Positions 1 through 9,695 are shown, counted from the stretch's first letter. The stretch is DNA of 64,000 nucleotides from Hafnia alvei (GCF_900095695.1 NZ_FMIQ01000006.1:310001-374000), one strand, 5' to 3'. Program-made: numbers and translations. Notes: a model not told the origin generated them from the sequence alone.

Positions 1-37
1 TGGTGCCAAAACCAGCGGGCCTTAGACAGGAGAAGCC

Positions 38-775
38 ATGTATCCCGTAGATTTGCATATGCACACCGTGGCAAGTACCCACGCTTACAGCACCCTTCAT
101 GACTATATCGCCCAAGCAAAAAAGTGTGGTATCAAACTTTTTGCCATTACCGATCACGGCCCTGATATGGCCGATGCGCCGCATTATTGGCATTTCATGA
201 ACATGCGTGTGTGGCCACGCATTGTTGATGGCGTGGCTATTTTGCGCGGCATCGAATCTAACATTAAGAATACGCAGGGCGAAATTGACTGCACGGGCCG
301 TATGTTAGACGAGATGGACCTGATTATTGCGGGATTCCACGAGCCGGTGTTTGCACCGCGCGACCGCGATAGCCATACCGAAGCGATGATCGCCACCATG
401 GCCAACGGCGATGCTGACATTATTAGCCATCCGGGCAATCCGAAATTTCCAATCGATATTCGCGCGGTTGCTGAAGCGGCTGCGCGTTATAACGTGGCGC
501 TAGAGCTGAACAACTCCTCATTTACACATTCGCGAATTGGTAGTGAAGCAAACTGCCGAGCCATTGCGGAAGCGGTGCGTGATGCCGGTGGCTATCTGTC
601 GCTAGGGTCAGATTCGCATGTTGCATTTTCGCTGGGAAGTTTTGATCACTGTATCCAGATCATGAATGAGGTAAACTTCCCGCAGGATCGGGTGCTCAAC
701 GTAACGCCGCGCCGTCTGCTCGATTTTCTGGTTGAGCGAGGGAAGGGTGCGATCCCAGAACTGGCCGATTGGTAA
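38..775 (+). CDS. ycdX: PHP-family phosphatase YcdX
   Basis: A 245-residue cytoplasmic metal-dependent hydrolase of the PHP (polymerase and histidinol phosphatase) family. The N-terminus carries the metal-binding DLHMH motif at residues 5-9. Further His/Asp clusters follow (ITDHGPD near residue 40, a GFHE near 100, SHPGN near 130, LGSDSH near 190), as expected for the trinuclear zinc centre of E. coli YcdX. The start has an AGGAGA Shine-Dalgarno sequence just upstream. It is followed after about 90 bp by ycdY, the same order as in E. coli, where YcdX and the chaperone-like YcdY are functionally linked. The physiological substrate is not known from the sequence. Confidence 0.95.
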   Translation: MYPVDLHMHTVASTHAYSTLHDYIAQAKKCGIKLFAITDHGPDMADAPHYWHFMNMRVWPRIVDGVAILRGIESNIKNTQGEIDCTGRMLDEMDLIIAGFHEPVFAPRDRDSHTEAMIATMANGDADIISHPGNPKFPIDIRAVAEAAARYNVALELNNSSFTHSRIGSEANCRAIAEAVRDAGGYLSLGSDSHVAFSLGSFDHCIQIMNEVNFPQDRVLNVTPRRLLDFLVERGKGAIPELADW

Positions 776-829
776 TTAATTAGCAACTCGCGTGAAGTGA
801 CAATGTCACATTTTTTAGCCGTATTTGCA

Positions 830-857
830 GGCCATATTTTTCAGGCCATATTTTTCA
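830..857 (+). repeat. Tandem 14-bp duplication in the ycdY leader
   Basis: The unit caggccatattttt occurs twice head-to-tail directly before the AGGA ribosome-binding site of ycdY. It is a slippage-type repeat with no recognised function. Confidence 0.7.
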
Positions 858-866
858 GGATTAGAG

Positions 867-1439
867 ATGAACGATTTTTCTATCATCTGCCGTTTGTTGG
901 GAAGCCTGTTTTCCCGCCAGCCGCAGGATGCCGTATTGACTCCCGTATTTGAACTGATGACGCAAGGTAAACTGCAGCAGTTTTGGCCAATTGAGCAAGA
1001 TGCGCTGCTGACCCGTTTGCAAACCGCAGCGAAAGATCGTGCCGCGTTAAGCGCTGATTACGACGCCATGTTTAGCGGTGACGACGCGTCCGTTGATATT
1101 CATCGTAGCGATTATCAAGAGAATGCCACCGAGCAGGAAGTTCGTGATTTTTTAACCCAGCGTGGAATGCCTTTGAGTGACCAGCCTGCTGACGCCTTTG
1201 GGCAGCTGCTGCTTGCCGCATCGTGGTTGGAAGATCAGTCTGCCGAAGACGAAGTCCAGGCGCAAATCGCGCTGTTTGATGAGTATTTATTGCCGTGGTG
1301 CGGTAAGTTTCTGGGTAAAGTCGAAGCGCATGCAACCACCGCGTTTTATCGCACGCTGGCTGAGTTGACGCGTGAAGCGCTTCAGGCCATGTGGGATGAA
1401 CTTTCTGAAGATGAGAGCTCTGCCGAAGACGCCGAATAA
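867..1439 (+). CDS. ycdY: TorD/DmsD-type molecular chaperone YcdY
   Basis: A 190-residue, mostly helical, acidic cytoplasmic protein of the TorD/DmsD redox-enzyme maturation chaperone superfamily. The start at 867 is preferred over an upstream in-frame codon at 825, because AGGA at 857-860 sits 6 nt ahead of it and family members begin MNDFS-like. In E. coli YcdY modulates the activity of the adjacent YcdX. The family PWxxxF-type segment is visible as LLPWCGKF around residues 147-154. The acidic tail (DELSEDESSAEDAE) ends the protein. The 3' third of the gene recurs in decayed form at 3199-3382, so the chromosome was opened or duplicated here when the DarT/NADAR insert arrived. Confidence 0.93.
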   Translation: MNDFSIICRLLGSLFSRQPQDAVLTPVFELMTQGKLQQFWPIEQDALLTRLQTAAKDRAALSADYDAMFSGDDASVDIHRSDYQENATEQEVRDFLTQRGMPLSDQPADAFGQLLLAASWLEDQSAEDEVQAQIALFDEYLLPWCGKFLGKVEAHATTAFYRTLAELTREALQAMWDELSEDESSAEDAE

Positions 1440-1462
1440 ACGTTTTCGAACTGCTCAATAAA

Positions 1463-1492
1463 AAATCGGTGTTCATAATTGAATACCGATTT
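1463..1492 (+). terminator. Terminator hairpin of ycdY
   Basis: Inverted repeat AAATCGGT / ACCGATTT with inner TTCA / TGAA pairing and a TAAT loop. It is the diverged homologue of the stronger hairpin at 3405-3439, and both follow the same aaacgttttcgaactgctca string. Confidence 0.75.
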
Positions 1493-1584
1493 ATATCTCT
1501 ACATGACCATAATATTTTATAGATATGCTTAGTAAAAGATGAAGATTTTTCTCGCTAATTTTTAAATTCTACATATTTGCGGCA

Positions 1585-2292
1585 TCAAAAACAAAAGCCA
1601 GATTGATTAGTTTCATCTTGTTGAGAGTTACTTATAGATACACTCTTGATTGTCTCTAAAAAACGTTCCTTTGAGGAAATAACATCATCAAGAATACCTA
1701 ACTTAAACAGAGATATGTAAAGAGCAGCTGAATAAGCTTGGCAATTGATAGAACGTTCTGGATTAAATTCAATATCTGTGAACGCGTCATAATCAACGAT
1801 CTGCTCGGCAACTTTTGGTTGTTTCCTCAATGCGCTGATGTAAAGCCAGTCATAAAAAGCGGTTTGAGGCTCTAACTCCCATTCCTTACCGAAAAATTTG
1901 AATCCAGTCAGACGACCTGAAGTCAGTAGGCGCTTATCTTTTTTTGCTTCACGAGGCGTCATTTCAAACATATCGACATATGGTCCGCCACGTTGAAATA
2001 CTTTACTACCCTGAAACGCACATTCGATAGTTAGTGTTCGCTGCTGTTTGAGCGTAGTGAACGACAGATTGAAAGCACTCAGTGCAACTCCGAGGGGGTC
2101 ACGAGACTTACTGGAAATTTCAAGAATCTTATTCACATTAGGCAGACTTGTTTTGGCTGCTTCATGGAGAGAATCTATCGATTTCTGTTTTTGGGAGACG
2201 GACATGCCTGGAAACCAAGTGAAGTCTACAAATTCAGTTTTTACAAAGAGTGATTTTTCACTCATAGGAACGTATACAGGTCTTTGAGCCAT
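1585..2292 (-). CDS. DarT1-associated NADAR-type antitoxin
   Basis: A 235-residue soluble protein that I recognise as the NADAR-type antitoxin found beside DarT1 toxins. Typical blocks are SQKQKSIDSLHEAA (about residues 33-46), LEISSKSRDPLGVALSAFNL (57-76), ECAFQGSKVFQRGGPY (about 89-104), TAFYDWLYI and the strongly conserved FNPERSINCQAYSAALY. NADAR proteins remove ADP-ribose from DNA bases and so undo the toxin's modification. The gene is complete, begins 8 nt after the toxin stop codon and has GAGG 6 nt ahead of its ATG, so the pair is one operon. GC is lower than in the flanking core genes, suggesting transfer. The toxin partner is interrupted by a stop codon, so this may be an orphaned antitoxin. 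Confidence 0.85.
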   Translation of the reverse strand: MAQRPVYVPMSEKSLFVKTEFVDFTWFPGMSVSQKQKSIDSLHEAAKTSLPNVNKILEISSKSRDPLGVALSAFNLSFTTLKQQRTLTIECAFQGSKVFQRGGPYVDMFEMTPREAKKDKRLLTSGRLTGFKFFGKEWELEPQTAFYDWLYISALRKQPKVAEQIVDYDAFTDIEFNPERSINCQAYSAALYISLFKLGILDDVISSKERFLETIKSVSISNSQQDETNQSGFCF

Positions 2293-2300
2293 AATTAGCC

Positions 2301-2915
2301 TCAGCGGCGGTAAAAATATCCACTATTAATTCCTTGTAGGTGTGATTGCTTACCCTCAAGGAATCTGTCGTAATGGGTTTTAAGGTCTTGTTTGTTAAAG
2401 ACAGCACCAAAAATGTATTGGGGTTCAATGACATCAAATACTAACACTTCTGCTTGCACATCTGTAGTGTGGCTTGGCTTCAAACCTTGCATTTGACGTG
2501 AGCTGTAATTTTCAATCTCTTCGAACATGCCTTCTAGCGATGCTGGGGTTTGCAAATTTTCCAATGGTTGCCCACTAATTTCTTTTGTTGCTGCATTTCG
2601 TTTGCAAAATGCACAGTTTTTATCTGACAACACTCTGGGGCTTATTCCAAGAACAACCCAATCAGCATGTGTATCAGCTTGACGGCATTTGTAGAACATC
2701 AGAGAGTTTGGAAAAGAGATCGATAAGCAGGATGCATTGGGATATCCATCCCATCAAAACGCATCATTGCTCAGTACTGGCATTTGATTTTGGCGCGTCG
2801 TAGCAATAGGGATTATGCCGTTAGCCATGATACTTTCTAAATTCTCAACACGAGTGAAATGTAGTAGGCATTTAATGTCACGTTGAGTCACTATCTGCTG
2901 GATTGTCTGTGTCAT
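2301..2915 (-). pseudogene. DarT1-like DNA ADP-ribosyltransferase toxin with in-frame TGA
   Basis: Read on the minus strand from ATG 2913-2915 (AGGA 8 nt upstream), one frame runs to the stop at 2301-2303, broken only by a TGA at 2754-2756 (codon 54). The first 53 codons give the DarT N-terminus (LLHFTRVENLESIMANGI). After the TGA the frame continues WDGYPNASCLSISFPN and then MFYKCRQ, both typical of DarT. It ends with TTDVQAEVLVF, which probably holds the catalytic Glu. Total length of about 203 codons fits DarT1. DarT enzymes attach ADP-ribose to DNA bases and block replication. The stop most likely inactivates the toxin. Re-initiation at ATG 2697-2699 would lack the NAD-binding N-terminus. 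A sequencing error at this codon cannot be excluded. Confidence 0.8.
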
Positions 2916-3198
2916 TTTTAGTCCTAATTATTATTTTTTCTTATATATTACTTATTGAAATCTAAAATAAAAGTCATTGCAGAAAATTGCTATAAATTAA
3001 GATATTTTGTGTGTTTTTTGTTGTTTTTTGGATTTTAATAACGCTTGTATCATTTCTACTTTAGGAAAGTACTAATAATGAAAAATTTTATAGATTTCAA
3101 AAAGGCTTTTGGTAATTCTACATTCCTTTATCGATATAAGCGCTGCAGCTCATTGTGCTGTATCAGTTTGAGTTAACTGTAAACTCATTGTGGAAGCG
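2916..3198. other. AT-rich intergenic DNA upstream of the darT-like gene
   Basis: About 280 bp of AT-rich sequence expected to hold the minus-strand promoter of the toxin-antitoxin operon. A 32-codon ORF at 3078-3176 on the plus strand has an AGGAAAG upstream, but its product is not recognised and it may be a remnant. Confidence 0.5.
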
Positions 3199-3382
3199 TT
3201 CGCGATTTTTTAACCCAGCGTGGAATACCTTTAGGCAACCTGTCTGCAGATGCGTTTGGGGAGTTGTTGCTTGCCGCATCGTGGTTGGAAGATCAGTCTG
3301 CCGAAGACGAAGTTCAGGCGCAGATCGCGCTGTGTGGGATGAACTTTCTGAAGATGAGAGCTTTGCCGAAGACGCCGAATAA
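3199..3382 (+). pseudogene. Decayed second copy of the ycdY 3' end
   Basis: This stretch matches ycdY from about 1141 to its stop. The first part aligns with 1141-1274 with scattered substitutions. The copy then jumps to the sequence at about 1390, losing about 115 bp and shifting the frame, and continues to the same acidic C-terminal codons and stop. The homology runs on through the post-stop string into the terminator. It has no start region, so it is a remnant rather than a gene. With intact ycdY it brackets the DarT/NADAR insert. Confidence 0.9.
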
Positions 3383-3404
3383 ACGTTTTCGAACTGCTCA
3401 ATAA

Positions 3405-3439
3405 AAAAGCCGGCGTTCAATCATGAGCGCCGGCTTTTT
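3405..3439. terminator. Bidirectional terminator between the ycdY remnant and yceB
   Basis: A strong GC hairpin GCCGGCG / CGCCGGC with inner TTCA / TGAG pairing, an A-run before and a T-run after. It serves the plus strand and also terminates yceB on the minus strand. Confidence 0.9.
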
Positions 3440-3457
3440 ATTATGGCAGGCCGAGTA

Positions 3458-4021
3458 TTAATCAGTGAAAGGAATAATGATTTCGCCCGGTTTAACTTCG
3501 ATGCCTTTAGCCAGTTTTTTCGCCAAGGCTTCTTTTTCGCTCTTATTCGGATCCAACGTATAAACGGCTTTTTCGTTAAAATAGGTTTTTAACGATTGGT
3601 TTAAATACGGAACCACCGCTTTCATCACGCCAGACATTTTTTCAGGTTTAACCGTGTAATCGGTTAATTCCATATCACGCAGGAAAATGGCACCTTGCTC
3701 GTTGTTATAAACCGGCTGCGCCTGCAGTGTGATTTGTAGATCGCTGGTCTGTGGGCCAAGAATTGAGCTGATATTGACTTTGGCATGGCCCGTTAGCGTA
3801 ATTTTATTGGGGTCAGTTCGTCCAATTTGGCTGTTAAGTTGGTCGACGGTGATATCGGCGTCAACTAACCCTGAAATACCAATTTGCTTCTGAAAATTAT
3901 TATACTTTTGCAGATATTGGTTCATATCCTGCTCAGTAATGGTGTATTGGGTCAGTTTATTACAGGCTACTAATACCAGCCCCGCAGCAACGATCCCTGC
4001 AATATAAATCGCCTTTTTCAT
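3458..4021 (-). CDS. yceB: YceB-type lipoprotein (DUF1439)
   Basis: A 187-residue lipoprotein with a clear signal peptide and lipobox LVAC, lipidated Cys20. The mature part is a DUF1439 domain as in E. coli YceB, with beta-rich segments such as ITLTGHAKVNISSILG. The residues after the Cys (N-K) do not include an Asp at +2, so outer-membrane sorting is expected. The role is not well defined; YceB has been noted among envelope lipoproteins. It is monocistronic, with its terminator at 3405-3439. Confidence 0.9.
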   Translation of the reverse strand: MKKAIYIAGIVAAGLVLVACNKLTQYTITEQDMNQYLQKYNNFQKQIGISGLVDADITVDQLNSQIGRTDPNKITLTGHAKVNISSILGPQTSDLQITLQAQPVYNNEQGAIFLRDMELTDYTVKPEKMSGVMKAVVPYLNQSLKTYFNEKAVYTLDPNKSEKEALAKKLAKGIEVKPGEIIIPFTD

Positions 4022-4216
4022 ATTATCTGACCTCTAAATACAGAATAAAATAAGTGTGCTAATTAACATGTTAATGCTATCGACCTGATTGTGTCATAGA
4101 TCTATCAGAGAGAAAAATAACGTATGTTTCATCCTGTTAATGCGCATTAATCGCCGGACGAAAAACACCTTTTTCACAGATGATGGGCAAAATGTTCAAA
4201 TGAATTTAGAGGGAAC

Positions 4217-4263
4217 GTACTGCGTTCTGAATCAGATAATGACGAAAATTCAGAACGCAGTAC
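4217..4263. repeat. Perfect 16-bp inverted repeat downstream of mdtH
   Basis: GTACTGCGTTCTGAAT at 4217-4232 is the exact reverse complement of 4248-4263, separated by 15 nt. It lies 11 bp past the mdtH stop and could end mdtH transcripts or protect their 3' end. It lacks a proper T-run. Confidence 0.85.
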
Positions 4264-4274
4264 TTCAGCGGAGC

Positions 4275-5480
4275 TTAGCTCCCACCCAACACGGCTGGAG
4301 CGATGCTGCGTTGATTGAACTGCCAGTACAATAGAATCAGCGTAAGCACGCCGACCACACCGAGTAAAAACCACGGCAGTTCCGGCGTTCCAAGTGCTTG
4401 GCCGGTGTCATACATCCAACCGCCGCCGGTATAACCGATAGCGCCACCCAGCGCCAAGCCTAAACGACTAAAGCCCATATAGCTGCCTCGCGCACGCGGA
4501 TCGGCTAATGAGGCACTTAGCGTCTCACGTGCTGGCTCAGCGATAATTGAGCCGAAGTAGAAGCAACAGATTAAAATAAACAGCGTGCGCAGCTCGGTCG
4601 CTAAACCCACAGGGAACATACTGATGGTCATAATCAATAGCCCAAACATCAACCGTGTTTCGAGACGGAAGTGCTTTTCGCTCCAGCGCGCGATAGGGTA
4701 GAGCAACGTCAGAGACAGCGTAGCCTCTATGGCATACATCCATTTTACCGCCGTTGGTGTGCCTGCAATTTCGTTGACCATAATGGGCAACATCAGCATG
4801 ACCTGAACAGCCAGCATGTAGTAACCCGTCAGCGTCAGAACATAAAGCAGGAAACGCCGGTCGCGAATGACGCGCATCATGCCTTCTTTTATCGGCGCAC
4901 GAACCGTCGAAATTCGATAGGCGGGCAGTAGCCACGCATTACAGGCCGCCGCCAGCACGAAAATAGCCGCACCGACCCAGCACACATAATGAAAATCGTA
5001 CTGTAGTAGCCAGCTGCCGATCAGCGCACCCACCACGGCACCTGCGCTATCTTGCATCATCAACAATGAATAAAAGCGGCTACGCTCATGCGGGCGGGTC
5101 AATTTAATCACCAGCGCAGTGCGCGGCGGGTCAAACAGCGTTCCACCCAGCGCAGAGAGGGCGCAGGAGAGCCACAGGATCCAAGGCTCGCTGGCAACCG
5201 CCATTGAGGCGAACCCCGCAGCGCGCAGCAACATGCCAATGACGATCATCGGTTTTGCGCCAAAGCGGTCGGCGATGGCACCACCAAAAATGCCTAATCC
5301 TTGCTGGACTAATTGTCGCAATCCCAGCGCTGCCCCCACCACTACCGCGGCCCAACCGAGTTGGTCGACGAAGCGAATCGAAATAAGAGGGAAAACGACA
5401 AAGAAACCGAGTACAACCAGTAAATTGTCTAACAATAAAAAGTACTTACCCAAGCTCCTAGCTTGCGACACCAGCGACAT
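4275..5480 (-). CDS. mdtH: MFS multidrug efflux protein MdtH
   Basis: A 401-residue inner-membrane transporter of the major facilitator superfamily with about 12 hydrophobic segments. The loop-2 motif appears as [16 protein letters not shown] near residues 62-77. Full-length similarity to E. coli MdtH (YceL), 402 residues, and the divergent neighbour rimJ support the assignment. E. coli MdtH gives modest fluoroquinolone resistance when overproduced. Drug specificity here is inferred from the family only. Confidence 0.93.
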   Translation of the reverse strand: MSLVSQARSLGKYFLLLDNLLVVLGFFVVFPLISIRFVDQLGWAAVVVGAALGLRQLVQQGLGIFGGAIADRFGAKPMIVIGMLLRAAGFASMAVASEPWILWLSCALSALGGTLFDPPRTALVIKLTRPHERSRFYSLLMMQDSAGAVVGALIGSWLLQYDFHYVCWVGAAIFVLAAACNAWLLPAYRISTVRAPIKEGMMRVIRDRRFLLYVLTLTGYYMLAVQVMLMLPIMVNEIAGTPTAVKWMYAIEATLSLTLLYPIARWSEKHFRLETRLMFGLLIMTISMFPVGLATELRTLFILICCFYFGSIIAEPARETLSASLADPRARGSYMGFSRLGLALGGAIGYTGGGWMYDTGQALGTPELPWFLLGVVGVLTLILLYWQFNQRSIAPAVLGGS

Positions 5481-5774
5481 GTTTCACCATCAGCGAGAAA
5501 ATAAAAAAGGAGGGATTGACTCGTTCATTTTCTACCCATTTTCAGCGTGGGTATAGGTTTGATTAATAATATTTTTCTGCAAATAGTCACCCTAATAATA
5601 CTTTTCATTATGAGCAGTAAGAAATTAACCGTTAACCAGACAGCAGAAATAGAATAAAAAGGCCTTAACCGCTGCTAAGTGCGCAATATTGCTACAGCTA
5701 AGGTATTACCCGCCATACAAAGAGCGGTTATAGTGATAAGTAATAAAATTTTTGTACGTGGGGCTGGAGGATCG

Positions 5775-6359
5775 ATGTTTGGCTATCACAATAGCGGGCC
5801 AAAAGTCCGTTTAACCACCGATCGTTTGGTGGTGCGTTTGGTTCATGACCGCGATGCCTATCGTTTGGCCGACTATTACGCAGAAAACCGCGAGTTCCTA
5901 AAACCATGGGAACCTGTACGCGATGAAAGTCATTGTTATCCTTCGGGCTGGCAGGCTCGATTAGGACTCATCAATGAGCTGCAAAAACAGGGTAGCGCCT
6001 ACTATTTTTTGTTGCTCGATCACGATGAGAATGAAGTTCGAGGTGTGGCTAATTTCAGTAACGTACTGCGTGGCTCTTTCCATGCTTGCTATCTTGGCTA
6101 TTCGCTCGGTGAGAAATGGCAGGGGCAGGGCTTAATGTATGAAGGTGCGCAGGCGGCGATTCGTTATATGTTCCGCCAGCAGCGGCTGCATCGGATTATG
6201 GCTAACTATATGCCGCATAACCAACGCAGTGGGGATTTACTCAAGCGTATGGGCTTTGAGAAAGAGGGCTATGCCAAAGATTACCTGCTGATCAACGGTA
6301 AATGGCAGGATCACGTTTTGACTGCGCTGGTTAATCGAGAATGGACTGCGCCGCGCTAA
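5775..6359 (+). CDS. rimJ: Ribosomal protein S5 alanine N-acetyltransferase RimJ
   Basis: A 194-residue GNAT-fold acetyltransferase that acetylates the N-terminal alanine of ribosomal protein S5 and takes part in small-subunit maturation. Family blocks are [19 protein letters not shown] near the N-terminus, the acetyl-CoA loop region [16 protein letters not shown], and [30 protein letters not shown] near the C-terminus. The start at 5775 is chosen because GGAGG lies 4 nt ahead and E. coli RimJ begins MFGY. An in-frame upstream extension to 5679 has no ribosome-binding site. It forms an apparent operon with yceH. Confidence 0.96.
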   Translation: MFGYHNSGPKVRLTTDRLVVRLVHDRDAYRLADYYAENREFLKPWEPVRDESHCYPSGWQARLGLINELQKQGSAYYFLLLDHDENEVRGVANFSNVLRGSFHACYLGYSLGEKWQGQGLMYEGAQAAIRYMFRQQRLHRIMANYMPHNQRSGDLLKRMGFEKEGYAKDYLLINGKWQDHVLTALVNREWTAPR

Positions 6360-6388
6360 CTGTTTGCGTTCACAAGGATCTAAGACCA

Positions 6389-7045
6389 ATGAAAAACCCA
6401 TTATCTCCACTTGAAGCTCGCGTGATTGGCTGTTTTCTTGAGAAGCAGGTCACGACGCCCGATCAATATCCACTTTCTCTCAATGGTTTAACCACCGCCT
6501 GCAATCAGAAAACCAACCGTGAGCCGGTGATGGATCTTAGCGAGTCTGACGTGCAGTCAACGTTGGATATGTTGATGAAAAAGCATCAGGTGCGTTCATT
6601 AAGTATTCCCGGCAGTCGCGTGATGAAATACGAACATCGGTTCTGTAACTCAGAGTTCGGAAACCTGAAATTCTCAGATGCCGAAGTTGCGGTGGTGTGT
6701 TGCCTATTACTTCGCGGGCCGCAAACCCCCGGCGAGTTGCGCACGCGTACCAACCGCATGCATGAGTTTAGCGATGTGACGCAGGTTGAACAGGTGCTCA
6801 ATGAGCTTGCTGCGCGCGAAGATGGCCCTTTTGTGGTGCGTCTAGAGCGTGAGGCGGGTAAACGTGAAAGCCGCTATGCGCATCTCTTTAGCGGTGAGGT
6901 TGAAAACGTTGCGACCTCGGCTATTGAAAGTACCTACAGTGCGCCGGCTGATAGTGGATTAGCCGAGCGTGTCGAAGCCCTTGAAGCCGAAGTGGCCGAA
7001 TTAAAAGAGCGCGTACAAAGCCTGCTAGATCACCTTGCTGACTAA
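6389..7045 (+). CDS. yceH: YceH family protein (DUF480)
   Basis: A 218-residue protein of the DUF480 family. It has two winged-helix-like halves ([16 protein letters not shown] near residues 5-20 and [25 protein letters not shown] in the middle) and a C-terminal coiled coil ([22 protein letters not shown]). The role is unknown. It sits 29 bp after rimJ and 10 bp before mviM, the order seen in E. coli, so it is probably co-transcribed. The start at 6389 has AAGGA upstream. Confidence 0.93.
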   Translation: MKNPLSPLEARVIGCFLEKQVTTPDQYPLSLNGLTTACNQKTNREPVMDLSESDVQSTLDMLMKKHQVRSLSIPGSRVMKYEHRFCNSEFGNLKFSDAEVAVVCCLLLRGPQTPGELRTRTNRMHEFSDVTQVEQVLNELAAREDGPFVVRLEREAGKRESRYAHLFSGEVENVATSAIESTYSAPADSGLAERVEALEAEVAELKERVQSLLDHLAD

Positions 7046-7055
7046 GAGAACAAGA

Positions 7056-7967
7056 ATGACGAAATTACGTATTGGCGTTGTTGGTTTAGGTGGTATCGCG
7101 CAAAAAGCCTATTTGCCTATTTTGAGTCAGGCAGAGCGCTGGCAGTTGGTAGGTGGTTTTTCTCCCACGCTGGCTAAGGCGCAGGGAGTTTGCGATAGCT
7201 ACCGAATGACGGCATTTTCTCGTTTAGATGAACTTGCCGCACAGTGCGATGCGCTGTTTGTGCACAGCAGCACCAATACGCATTTTGATGTCGTGCGCGA
7301 GCTTTTGCTGCGCGGCAAACATGTTTACGTCGATAAGCCGTTGGCGGAAACGCTCGATCAGGCCGAGCAATTAATTACGTTAGCTGAGCAGAAAAACTGT
7401 CGTTTAATGGTGGGGTTTAATCGCCGGTTTGCCCCGCGCTACGTGCAAATAAAACAGCAGGCCAGCGATATAGCCGCCATTCGCATGGATAAACATCGAC
7501 ATCAAAATATTGGCCCCAAGGATGCTCGCTTCACTTTGCTTGATGACTATCTGCACGTGGTGGATACGGCGCTATGGATGAGCGGCAAAAACTTAAAGCT
7601 AAAGTCGGGTACCTTGCACACCAACGACGTGGGGCAAATGATTTATGCCGAGCATCACTTTAGCGCAGGGCAGATTCAGGTTACCACCTCCATGCACCGT
7701 GCGGCGGGATCGCAGCGTGAAGTGATGCAGGTTGTCAGTAACGGGGCGATTTATGATGCGCAGGATCTTAGGAGCTTGCACATCGAACGTGATACCGTTT
7801 TGAGTGAGTTGCCTATCTCTGGCTGGCAATCAACCCTTGAGCAACGAGGATTTGTTGGCGCAGTGAATCATTTTATCGACAGCGTTGAGAACCAAACGGC
7901 GCCAATAACCTCGGGTGAACAGGCGATTGCCGCTCAGCGAATTATTGAAAGCCTACTTTCTCAGTAG
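7056..7967 (+). CDS. mviM: Gfo/Idh/MocA-type oxidoreductase MviM
   Basis: A 303-residue NAD(P)-dependent oxidoreductase. The Rossmann motif GVVGLGGIAQKAYLP is at residues 7-21. The family signature VYVDKPLAETLDQAEQL, with the EKP-type Lys, lies near residue 92. E. coli YceM/MviM is about 307 residues and its substrate is unknown. The gene follows yceH closely, and murJ is the next gene downstream after about 140 bp. Confidence 0.92.
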   Translation: MTKLRIGVVGLGGIAQKAYLPILSQAERWQLVGGFSPTLAKAQGVCDSYRMTAFSRLDELAAQCDALFVHSSTNTHFDVVRELLLRGKHVYVDKPLAETLDQAEQLITLAEQKNCRLMVGFNRRFAPRYVQIKQQASDIAAIRMDKHRHQNIGPKDARFTLLDDYLHVVDTALWMSGKNLKLKSGTLHTNDVGQMIYAEHHFSAGQIQVTTSMHRAAGSQREVMQVVSNGAIYDAQDLRSLHIERDTVLSELPISGWQSTLEQRGFVGAVNHFIDSVENQTAPITSGEQAIAAQRIIESLLSQ

Positions 7968-8110
7968 GCGCATTGGCGCGCATTTTATCCCCATCATCTT
8001 GGTTTGTAACATCTCTAGCTAGATCTTCCGCGTGAGATAAGTAGACTAGTGCTCCTAAATTGCCCTTGCTGTTATTCAGTAAGGGCCGCAACCGTTGAAA
8101 AAACTAACTC

Positions 8111-9649
8111 ATGAATTTATTAAAATCACTGGCGGCGGTCAGCTCGATGACCATGTTTTCGCGCGTGTTGGGATTTGCGCGGGATGCGCTTGTGGCGCGT
8201 ATTTTTGGTGCAGGAATGGCAACAGATGCCTTTTTTGTCGCATTTAAACTGCCGAATCTGTTAAGACGTATTTTTGCTGAAGGCGCGTTCTCACAGGCAT
8301 TTGTGCCTATTTTAGCGGAATACAAAAGTCAGCAGGGTGAAGAGGCAACGCGGACCTTTGTTGCTTACGTCAGCGGTATGCTCACGTTGGTGCTAGCGGT
8401 GGTTACGGTTCTCGGCATGCTGGCAGCGCCGTGGGTGATTTATGTAACTGCGCCGGGCTTTGTCGATTCGCCGGATAAATTTACGCTGACTTCGTCGCTT
8501 TTGCGCATCACTTTCCCCTATATCTTATTGATCTCTTTGGCCTCGTTAGCGGGCGCAATACTGAATACGTGGAATAGGTTCTCGGTGCCTGCTTTCGCGC
8601 CGACCTTTTTAAACGTCAGCATGATCGGTTTTTCTCTGTTTGCGGCTCCGTATTTCCATCCACCGGTGATGGCATTGGCGTGGGCGGTCACCGTGGGTGG
8701 CGTATTGCAGTTGGCTTATCAACTGCCACATTTGAAAAAGATTGGGATGTTAGTCCTGCCGCGTTTGAACCTGCGTGATGCAGGCGTTTGGCGCGTGATG
8801 ACGCTGATGGGGCCCGCCATTATTGGTGTTTCCGTGAGCCAGATTTCATTGATCATCAACACCATCTTCGCGTCATTTTTGGTGTCGGGCTCGGTTTCTT
8901 GGATGTACTACGCTGACCGTTTAATGGAATTCCCATCCGGCGTTTTGGGCGTGGCATTGGGCACTATTTTGCTGCCTTCATTGGCGAAAAGCGTTTCAAG
9001 TGGACGGCATGAAGAGTATTCCCGCCTGATGGATTGGGGGCTGCGTCTGTGCTTTGTATTGGCACTGCCGAGCTCAATTGCGCTGGGGATTTTATCTAAG
9101 CCACTGATTGCGTCTCTGTTCCAATATGGTCAGTTCACCGCATTTGATACCGAGATGACGCAGCGAGCGTTAATTGCCTATTCAGTCGGTTTGATGGGGC
9201 TCATCCTGGTAAAAGTGTTGGCACCCGGGTTTTATTCCCGTCAGAACATCAAAACACCGGTGAAAATTGCCATCGCCACATTGATTCTGACTCAGCTGAT
9301 GAACTTAGCTTTTATTGGGCCGTTTAAACACGCGGGGCTTTCTCTCTCTATTGGTCTTGCGGCCTGTCTTAATGCTAGCCTGCTGTATTGGCAGTTGCGT
9401 AAGCAAAAAATGTACACCCCTCAGCCGGGCTGGACCCTATTCTTGGTTAAGCTGGTGGTCGCGGTTGTTATCATGACTGCGGTGCTCATTGGTATGATGT
9501 GGTTTATGCCAGCGTGGGACTCAGGCAACATGCTGATGCGTTTGTTACGCTTAATGGCGGTGGTAGTGGTTGGTGCGGGCTCCTATTTTGCAGCATTGGC
9601 ACTGCTTGGATTCCGTGTACGAGACTTTACGCGCAACGTCGTGGTATAG
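8111..9649 (+). CDS. murJ: Lipid II flippase MurJ
   Basis: A 512-residue polytopic inner-membrane protein with about 14 hydrophobic helices, matching MurJ (MviN) along its full length. It flips the peptidoglycan precursor lipid II across the membrane and is essential in E. coli. The diagnostic N-terminus [24 protein letters not shown] carries conserved Arg residues of the central cavity, and [19 protein letters not shown] is the family signature. A hairpin with GCCCTT / AAGGGC arms lies just upstream at about 8064-8089. Confidence 0.97.
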   Translation: MNLLKSLAAVSSMTMFSRVLGFARDALVARIFGAGMATDAFFVAFKLPNLLRRIFAEGAFSQAFVPILAEYKSQQGEEATRTFVAYVSGMLTLVLAVVTVLGMLAAPWVIYVTAPGFVDSPDKFTLTSSLLRITFPYILLISLASLAGAILNTWNRFSVPAFAPTFLNVSMIGFSLFAAPYFHPPVMALAWAVTVGGVLQLAYQLPHLKKIGMLVLPRLNLRDAGVWRVMTLMGPAIIGVSVSQISLIINTIFASFLVSGSVSWMYYADRLMEFPSGVLGVALGTILLPSLAKSVSSGRHEEYSRLMDWGLRLCFVLALPSSIALGILSKPLIASLFQYGQFTAFDTEMTQRALIAYSVGLMGLILVKVLAPGFYSRQNIKTPVKIAIATLILTQLMNLAFIGPFKHAGLSLSIGLAACLNASLLYWQLRKQKMYTPQPGWTLFLVKLVVAVVIMTAVLIGMMWFMPAWDSGNMLMRLLRLMAVVVVGAGSYFAALALLGFRVRDFTRNVVV

Positions 9650-9695
9650 CGTGTAGCGTACGTTTATATTGTGGATGATGGTTAAGGATGACAAA

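Noticed and set aside
1-37. Possible 3' end of ghrA upstream of ycdX (frame ending in a stop at 23-25).
   Set aside because: Only seven codons are visible and they do not clearly match the GhrA C-terminus.
1585-2915. Frameshift in the darT-like gene at the four-A run 2756-2759.
   Set aside because: Translation shows the blocks before and after are in the same frame; the lesion is a single in-frame TGA, not an indel.
3155-3382. Apparent 75-codon plus-strand ORF.
   Set aside because: It mixes reading frames of the decayed ycdY copy and has no start signals; treated as a pseudogene fragment.
4089-4334. Plus-strand ORF between yceB and mdtH.
   Set aside because: It runs through the inverted repeat and into the mdtH 3' end, and has no ribosome-binding site or recognisable product.
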